Shown: piece after piece, positions 56,584 through 64,000 of the stretch
Numbering within the stretch: the first letter of the stretch is position 1
Layout: each line of letters opens with the position of its first letter
From: Bettongia penicillata ogilbyi
Taxonomy: Eukaryota; Chordata; Mammalia; Diprotodontia; Potoroidae
DNA: 64,000 bases
Direction of reading: 5' to 3'
NCBI GenBank assembly: GCA_023548195.1
Contig: JAJHZJ010000399.1
Location: 8,836,600-8,900,599, forward strand
Translations under genes and position numbers: made by a program
The notes under the pieces: model-generated
What the model was told of the DNA's origin: nothing
Databases searched by the model: none
What the model saw: the letters and a program-made list of their open reading frames with translations, nothing else

Positions 56584-58543
56584 GTAATCCCACCAACTGT
56601 CCAGATACTGAAAAACGTTTCAGGAGTTACAAATATTATCTTACCATGTAGGAATGTAAATAGTTCAACTTTAGTAAGTCCCTTATGATGTCTCTTTGCT
56701 GTTTACCTTTTCATACTTCTCTTGATTCTTGTGTTTGAAGGTCAAATTTTCTTTTCAACTCTGATCTTTTCATCAAGAATGCTTGAAAGTCCTCTATTTC
56801 ATTAAAAGACCAGTTTTTCCCCTGAAGTATTATACTCAGTTTTGCTGGGTAGGTGATTCTTGGTTTTAGTCCTAGTTCTTTTGACTTCTGGAATATCCTA
56901 TTCCACACCCTTTGATCCCTTAATGTAGAAACTGCTAGATCTTGTGTTATCCTGATTGTATTTCCACAATACTTGAATTGTTTCTCTCTAGCTACTTGCA
57001 GTATTTTCTCTGGAATTTGGCCACAGTGTTCCTAGGAGTTTCTCTTTTTGGATCTTTGAGCTGGTGATCAGTGGATTTTTTCAATATTTATTTTACCCCC
57101 TAGTTCTAGAATAGCAGGGAAGTTTTCTTGATAATAATGAAAGATATGTCTAGGCTATTTTTTTGATCATGGCTTTCAGGTAGTCCCATAATTTTTAAAT
57201 TGTCTCTCCTAGATCTGTTTTCCAGGTCAGTTGTTTTTCCAATGAGATATTTCACATTCTCTTCCATTTTTTCATTCTTTTGATTTTGTTTTGTGATGTC
57301 TTGGTTTCTCCTAAGGTCATTACCCTCCATCTGTTCCATTCTGATTTTTAAAGGACTATTTTCTTCCGTTAGCTTGTGAACCTCCTTTTCCATTTGACTA
57401 ATTCTGCTTTTGAAAGCATTCTTCTCTTCACTGGCTTTTTGAACCTCTTTTGCCAGTTGAGTTAGCCTATTTTTCAAGGTGTTATTTTCTTCAGCACTTT
57501 TTTTGGGTCTCCTTTACCAAGGTATTGACCCGTTTTTCATGCTTTTCTTGCATCTCTCTCATTTCTGTTCCCAGTTTTTCCTCCACCTCTCTTACTTGAT
57601 TTTCAAAATCCTTTTTGAGCTCTTCCATGGCCTGAGACCATTGGGTATTTGGGATGCAGAAGCCTTGACTTTTATGTCTTTCCCTGATGGTAAGCATTGT
57701 TATTCTTCATCTGAAAGGATGGGAAGAGATATCTGTTCACCAAGAAAGTAACCTTCTATAGTCTTATTTTTTTCCCCTTTTTTGGGCATTTTCCCAACCA
57801 GTTACTTGACTTTTGGGTCCTTTGTCAAGAGTAGGGTATACTCTGGGGATCTTAAAATCTCAGTTCCTCCAGGGTGGCACAATCAAGCTTGTACTCTGGT
57901 CTGAGAGAAGGGAGAGATTTTTGTGCCCAGAATCTTAGCAGATACCTTTCCGCAGCCACCTGGCCTCCAGTTCCACCAAGTCAGCACTGGGGGCCTATTT
58001 TCAGTTGAGCTGTGGGGGCATGACCGCCATCCAGTGCAAGACAAAGACCAGCTCCCTCAGGGCCTCTGCACAGGGCTGAGGTAATATTTCGCTCCTCAGT
58101 GCCCCCAGGGGTTTTTATGCTCCAACAATGGATGAGGGTGGCTGTGTGGCCACTGTGGCCACTGCCTGCTGCTGGAGCTATGAGAAGGCCCTCCTCCCTT
58201 CCTGGCCAGCTGAAAAAACCCAGTCACTGACCTTTGGCTCCTGTGGGTTGAGGGATCTGTGAACCCGCTGCTGCTGGGTCTGGGGATTCCATGACTGGAG
58301 ATTCTGCCCTCAAGGGCTGTTCATGAGCTGCACTGCTCTGCCCAGGCTGGACTGGGCTCCCCTCCGCAACTGGTGCAACAAATGTTTCCCATGGGCCCTT
58401 CAGGTCACACTAGGTTGGAAATCTCCTCCACTCTGTTGTTCTCCACTTCTGATGCTCCAAAATTGGTTGAGAGTCCCTCTCTACAGGTATTTTATGGGCT
58501 GTGTGGGGAGAGCCTGCCTTTGTGTCTTTCTCCTCCGCATCCC
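55729..58543 (-). mobile_element. HAL1-type element with TSD, ORF1 decayed
   Basis: CAAAACTAAAA followed by a T run occurs at 55711 and at 58544, a target duplication of about 17 bp with one indel. In the - sense: GC-rich 5' UTR (about 58540-57790), ORF1 (57697-57491, 57477-57106 and 56908-56711, including KNRLTQLAKEVQKASEEKN, TDLENRSRRDNLKIMGLPES and LGLKPRITYPAKLSIILQGK), then purine-rich 3' UTR to about 55735. No ORF2. Frameshifts and a deletion break ORF1. Confidence 0.88.
56546..56582. repeat. GT microsatellite in a HAL1 3' UTR
   Basis: An uninterrupted GT run of about 18 units. HAL1 copies at 9280 and 39949 carry a GT/CATG-rich run at the equivalent position (10110-10150, 40800-40862), so it is a built-in feature that expands differently. 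Confidence 0.88.
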
Positions 58544-58561
58544 CAAAACTAAAATTTTTTT

Positions 58562-59440
58562 TAACCTGAATCTTACCTTCTGTGTCAGATAGTCATTTGA
58601 GGGCATTATACTTTTTACTATAATGCTGTAAATTTCTTTACCTTGGCCACCCTCTGGAAACCAAGGACTTGGTTGCTAGGGCCTTAGTCATTGCTGTCAG
58701 AAAATGCCAAGACTGGTGAGGTCACGACCATCACCTTGAAACCTAAAGGACTTTTCATTATGCTTAGGGGGCATGATTGCAACACAAGGAAAGTATACAC
58801 TGAATGCAGGGGGAGTTATTTACAACAGTAGGTTGAACAATATCAGTGAATCGCCTCATAAGAGAGTATCTGGAGTGAAAGTTCACATTGAGGGACAGTG
58901 GAATATATGATTTAATTGGTAAAATAGAAGCAAATTATAGAAGGTCTTGAATTCTACATTGAAGTTTAGAATTGATCAACAGAGACATTTGGAAATAGCC
59001 TGATAAAAGTAGTATTCTAGATCCCTAATCTAGGGAGAAATGTGTAGGACAGCTTAGAATGGATATAAATAAAGGCTGGAAGATCAGATCAATACTTGAG
59101 CAGCTTGGAGTTGGTGCTGGTTTTGGTCACGTGAAAGGTTTTCTTCTGTGGATCTATTTAAGAACCAGGATATGCTACCATTTAAATATGGACCTCTAGA
59201 GTGAAACAAAGGAAGATCATTTGATGAAAAAACAGATTTGTGATTCTTTGCCCTATAATGTACTTTGTTCATGGGGCAGAACACAATATTTCCTTCAGTT
59301 GGTTTACAGGGAATAAAAAAAAGTCTATCAGTCTTGCAGTTGTTCTCTATCCATAAGCAATAGTTTCTGGTGAATTTATAGGGAAAGTACTCATTTTATT
59401 TCTACTCTTGATAAATAGCCATTAAAATAGAAGTAGCATC
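58562..59440. other. Unassigned
   Basis: No repeat family, reading frame or RNA recognised. Confidence 0.5.
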
Positions 59441-59454
59441 CTCATGGCTATTCT

Positions 59455-59900
59455 TTTTTTTTTTTACCTTGTTCCTGTGCTAAACAACCACTGCCCATTT
59501 AGGAGAAAACTATCCCCATCCCCTTCCCTGCATCCTCTCTCTTCCCTGCTAAGCACAGCCTCACCCAGCCCTGCCCATATGGAATCCACTTTCCACAGTG
59601 AACAAACTCCTTTATCCTGGACCTCTTTCTCTTACATTCTTTTCTATTAGCTCTCACAGAGACCTGACTGTCTTACTGAAAGTGCTGCATCTCTGGCTAT
59701 CCAGTACTGGCGGTATCTTTTTTTTTCTCTAGTCCTCCCCATGACGTGTTGGTTTTAGAGGGTTAGTGGAGTACTGTTTGCTCCACTGGCACTGCCAGAT
59801 TCTACCTCCTTCCCAGAAGCCTTTCCTCCTCTGAAGTCTATTCAGTAGAAAATTTCCCCCCAATCAAATTTACTTCAAATCAAATTATAGTATAATCAAG
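59455..59900 (+). repeat. Probable L2 endonuclease-region fragment
   Basis: TTAGCTCTCACAGAGACCTGACTGTC encodes an L-T-E-T-type block followed by a stop, as in the L2 endonuclease. The pyrimidine-rich flank matches L2 style. Boundaries unclear. Confidence 0.5.
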
Positions 59901-60049
59901 TATACCCATCCTGAGGTCCTTCTCCTTTATTTCTTTCCTTTGTGAGTTGTTGTTTTTTGTAATGATACTTATTTTTTAAATTCTGAACTTAAACACACAA
60001 AAAATCATTTTTATGTAAACAGAACTAAGAAAGAGGATTTTATATGAAA

Positions 60050-61200
60050 CTGAATGTTTCATACCACTTGCTTTTATTTGTTATGTAATAAATTCCATAT
60101 GTTACTTTGAAAACTTTTCTTATCTGTGCTGCTTTCTGAGCTTCCATCAGTTTTTCTTCTATGCATTTGTAAAAATTTTTCAGTGTTGCTGTGTCAAAGA
60201 ATATTTACAAGTTTAGTAACTTTTGGGCCATAGTTCTGTTACTTTAAATAATGGCTGTACCATTAGACAGCTCCACACCAAGTGCATCATTGTGCCTATT
60301 TTGTCACAGCCCCTCCAACATTTGTCATTTTCCTTTTTTATCTACTTAACTGATTTACTAAGTGTAAAGTGGAACCTTGGAGTAGCTTTAACTGGCATTC
60401 TCTATTAGTGATTTAGAGTATTTTTTTTTGAATTGCTATAGATAGCTTGGATTTCTTTCTTTGAGAACTAATTACTCATATCTTTTGACCATTTGTGAGT
60501 TGGAGAAAGGCTCTGATAAATTTGAATCAGTTCCTTACTTATCCTGCAAATGAGTAATTTTTTTCAAATAGTGAATTCTTACAGTGATACCTGGCATGTC
60601 TTTGGATTTAATGAACACTTATTAGGTCATTTGCTTTGTTGTGTACCTAATCTGTGGCATAGATCAACCACTCTTTTTTTTAACCAGTATCAAATTGTTT
60701 TGTTGATTATGGCTTTGAAGTATGGTTTGAGATCTGCTACTGCTCGACCCTCTTCCCTCCCCATGTTTCTGTTCCTACCTTGAGATTCATGACCTTCTGT
60801 TCCTACAGATAAATGTTATTTTTTTCTAACTGCAAAACAATCCTTCATTGGATTGATTAATATGACACTGAATAAATAAATTAATTTAGGTAGTATAATT
60901 TTTATTATGTTTATTTTATATCTTGCAACCTTATTGAATTATTGTTTCAGTTAATTTTAGTTAAATCTCTTCAGTTTTCTAAGTGCACCATCGTATCATC
61001 TTCAAGAAGTAGTAATTTTGCCTCTTCTTATGCCCTCACTTTCTTTTTTCTTGTATTGCTTTAGCTGGACATTTCTAGAACTGTATCTAATAGTAGTTTG
61101 GATGGTGGACAGTATTTCTTTATCCTTATATTATTGGAAGAGATGCTAGTTTATCTTCATTGCAGAAATTATATGTGTTGATTATATATATGTATATATA
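60050..61200 (-). mobile_element. Old L1 ORF2 fragment, antisense
   Basis: CCTCCAACATTTGTCATTTT, TTAGTGATTTAGAGTATTTT, CATATCTTTTGACCATTTGTGAG, TTATGGCTTTGAAGTATGGTT and ATCGTATCATCTTCAAGAAG are antisense L1 ORF2 landmarks in the right order. No usable reading frame. Confidence 0.75.
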
Positions 61201-61499
61201 TATGATTTGATATATTACAAAACATTCCATTTATTCCATTGTTTGCAATTTATTCCCAATTAATTTAGTGGGGTTTTATTTTCAGTTTTGTGAATCTCAT
61301 TTTTTATTTTTAGGATTTCTATTTTAGTTTTTAATTGGAGTTTTTAAATTTGTTGGGTTTCTAGTTGTTGCAGCATCTTCAAAGTATTATCTGTACTTTT
61401 AGACATTCAGACCAAAATATTCCCTTGATTCGGGGTTATTTACCCCGTTGGGGGTCCAACCTGGGAAGGTGAGTTTGGTGAGAAAGTAGAGCCAGAGGA

Positions 61500-61690
61500 A
61501 ACACTTCATTTACTTTGTATTGATTTTATATTTACTTGTCTATTATATGTTGTTTTGTCCCAGTAGAACAAAATTTCTTTGAGGACAGGGACTGTTTCAT
61601 TTTTCTTTCTGTCCCCTGTGCCTACCACAAGTACTTAATAAGCATACCATACCATAAGCACTTAATAGACGTTTGTTGATTGAGCTCGCT
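61500..61690 (+). repeat. L2 3' tail
   Basis: TTTCTTTGAGGACAGGGACT, CCCCTGTGCCTACCAC and CACTTAATAGACGTTTGTTG are in the order of an L2 tail. The end CATACC is duplicated (CATACCATACCATAAGC). Confidence 0.75.
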
Positions 61691-61699
61691 GTTGACAAA

Positions 61700-62700
61700 T
61701 GCCTCTGCACTGATGTTATTAGGAGAACAAAATTTGTTTATTTTTTCTGCTCGATATATTTGTGTTCGTTGAAGCATTTGTTACTCAGTTAAGCAACTAC
61801 ATGTCATCTATGCTAAAATTGGGATCATCTATGAGTTAACATAAATAACTGACGTCTGCTCTTTCCCAGTATTACATTTTAAACATATTTCCTTTCTCCC
61901 CACCAAAATTACTCAGAAGCAGCAAGTGAGCTAATATGAATCTCATCATTTTATTAATAACCATGGTGAACGATTTGGTGGTAGAGGTAAACAGCTAACA
62001 ATCAGAGAACAAGAAAAAAAATGGCATGGATAATTCAAATATTAACTAATCATCTACTGAATAATAGTAGGCCTGATATTTTTCTTAATGTCTCAGAACT
62101 CTCAGAACAGTAGCATGCCAGTTTCAAAATAGCCATTTTCTGTACTGCCCTATTTTTAGCCTGTTCTTTTTTTCTGTCTACATTATAATCTTCTCTGATT
62201 TTCTATTACTCGTTTTGCAAATTATATTTTGCTTTTGACATTGTATATTGCCTTCTCCCTGTCATCCATATTAATGATAAGCTACTTACATAAATATTCA
62301 AATCTCTCCAAATGAAGTTCTTAATTCCATCAAAAAACACTGTCTTCCCTATTAAATATAAATGTAAATTTTAAGCACCATTTTACTTTTGTTCTGTGGC
62401 AGAAACAGATATTCATAAATGTTTTCACATATTTAAGAGTCCATAGAAATTAGTTCTCAAAAAAGAAATCAAAGCAGGTAACTGTTTTCTTGTGTTTAGA
62501 ATTTTTTGCATTTTTGTTCAGATATATCTAATCCAAATTCAAATTGAAGAAGCAAATATTAGACATATGAATTGTCATATGATTTTACCTCTTAATTCTT
62601 AGGCTTAAGCATATATATAAACTGAAGAAAATAAGGTGATTTAGGAGTTGACATAAAAGGAAAAGTATATTTAAATAAGTACCCAAGAATGTTTTGCCCC
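61700..62700. other. Unassigned
   Basis: AT-rich, no recognised repeat. It is one of the few long repeat-poor stretches downstream of NEK1 and could hold non-coding or UTR sequence. Confidence 0.45.
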
Positions 62701-62704
62701 TCCC

Positions 62705-63242
62705 CCATTTTTTTTACAGAAGCAGTGATGTGGACCTGTGTTCAGATCTTGGTTCTATAATTTATTAGAGCGAGACAAAGCACTTATTAAGGCTTACTAT
62801 GTGCCAGGCACTGTACCAAATGCTAGGGGATATAAATACAAGGAAACAAGAAGGTCCCTACTCTCAAAGAGTTTACAGGAAGAAAGAGAAGCTGAAAAAC
62901 AAGGTGGGAGGTGAGGGCAGTCTGGAAAGTGGGATGAGCAGGGAATGAAATGACCATAACTGGACTCCTTCAGGTTATGGTGATCCTATCACCCTTTGGG
63001 TCACTTCAATCCTCCCAAAAAGCAGACCTCAAGGTGGAAGCATCTTGAAGTGAGAAAGGCAGCTGAGGACTTGGGGACCAGTCCAAGAGTGATTTCAATT
63101 ACTACTCTCAGTGTAAACCTTGAATAGTTGTCTTAACCTCTTTAGGCCTTTAGTTCCTTATCTGTAAGATGAGAACATTAGACTAGATAACTTCCAAGAT
63201 TCTTTCTAGCTCTAAATCTAAAAGCCTGTGATTCCAGATTAT
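62705..63242 (+). repeat. SINE interrupted by an antisense L2-type end
   Basis: SINE pieces at 62705-62765 (GGACCTGTGTTCAGATCTTG) and about 63090-63242 (GTCTTAACCTCTTTAGGC, TAAGATGAGAACATTAGACT) are separated by an antisense L2-type end (GGCTTACTATGTGCCAGGCA, 62768-63085). Confidence 0.65.
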
Positions 63243-64000
63243 TACATTAAAAATCTAGTGGAAGGATGGCCCTGTGTTCTTAGGCAAGTAAGAGGTGGAT
63301 CTTACTCTATTTAGGACCTTTCTCATGATGTTGATATTTTGTCAGAAGGTACATATATATATATATGTACCCAGTTCTCAGCACCGTGAGCTACACTTTG
63401 TAAATTACCAATGTTATTGAACTGAATTGAATGAATGAGGGAGGTGGGCCAAATGTAAATAAAAAGACACAACAATACATATGCGCATATATGTGTATAA
63501 AACTTATTCTATAAAATTTATTTTAACATTTTCTGCAGTTACATTTCTTTATCACTTCTGAGATGATAACTCTACTTAGTTCAATGTCTTAATATAATAG
63601 CATCAATTTGTTCATTCTCTCTACCAAGGCTGACCCTAGCCTATCCATACTTTCTTATTCTATATGATTCTTGTCCATGCATTTCCATAAATCCTATATG
63701 AAGGAACAGTCTGTATCACAAGAGGCCACTCTCACAATCTGGCCAAGTGTCATGGTTCTGCAGTTTTCATCAGTGAGAATAAAATCCTATCCCACTTGTT
63801 CCCTTTCTGCCCTCTCCCCCACAACTGCCTCTTCAGATTGTGTTAGGCTAGTTTTTTGCTTTCATACAATTTTTGCTTTTTGTGGGGTTGTTTTCTTTTA
63901 AAGAGCCAATTTGCTGCTGTTATAATCATATGTAACGTCATCTTCTTGTCTTTATCCTTTTTTAAAATTTGTTTTCATTTTAACCAGCCTGACTATACAA
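63243..64000. other. Unassigned right end of window
   Basis: Contains a TATATATATATA run at 63353-63366 and an in-phase acceptor candidate at 63563. No gene or repeat named. Confidence 0.45.

Overview
The window is a piece of a mammalian nuclear genome, almost certainly marsupial. It holds the C-terminal half of one protein-coding gene, NEK1, on the + strand. Twelve short, phase-compatible exons between 4121 and 49396 encode about 632 residues, and very large introns separate them. Marsupial origin is inferred from the repeats: tRNA-headed SINEs of the marsupial type, many L1 copies, and L1-related 'half-L1' (HAL1-type) elements that keep ORF1 but lack ORF2. Old L2, MIR and CR1/L3 copies form the background. 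No bacterial-type genes, CRISPR arrays or functional RNA genes were seen.

Layout. 1-2960: a decayed ERV-L-type provirus on the - strand (LTR remnant, RT, RNase H, integrase, and a dUTPase-like segment downstream of integrase). 4121-8001: the first three NEK1 exons in the window, with L2 and SINE relics and a 180-bp hAT-type transposon. 8187-12565: an L1/HAL1 chimera holding a nested HAL1. 12790-16500: L2 copies in both orientations. 16862-20112: two exons. 22575-30566: a stack of nested L1/HAL1 insertions whose order can be read from target-site duplications. 30597-32640: a 2-kb antisense CR1/L3 relic. 32693-34580: a miniature HAL1 and an L1 tail. 34814-37293: three exons around a solo ERV-L LTR. 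39949-42901: a full-length HAL1 with an almost open ORF1 and a perfect 13-bp target-site duplication. 44999-49396: four exons encoding the conserved acidic and helical C-terminus of NEK1. 49400-64000: mainly decayed L1, L2, HAL1 and SINE sequence. The last few codons of NEK1 cannot be placed with confidence.

Nothing here looks like a new gene system. The most interesting points are: a frame-required GC-AG intron in NEK1; an unresolved NEK1 terminal exon; HAL1-type elements in several structural states (full length, ORF1-deleted, miniature, chimeric with L1, and possibly carrying a 3' transduction); tandem monomers in a HAL1 5' UTR; and an antisense bias of long L1/HAL1 insertions inside the gene. 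All family assignments were made by eye from remembered consensus features. No database search was run, and most repeat boundaries are approximate.
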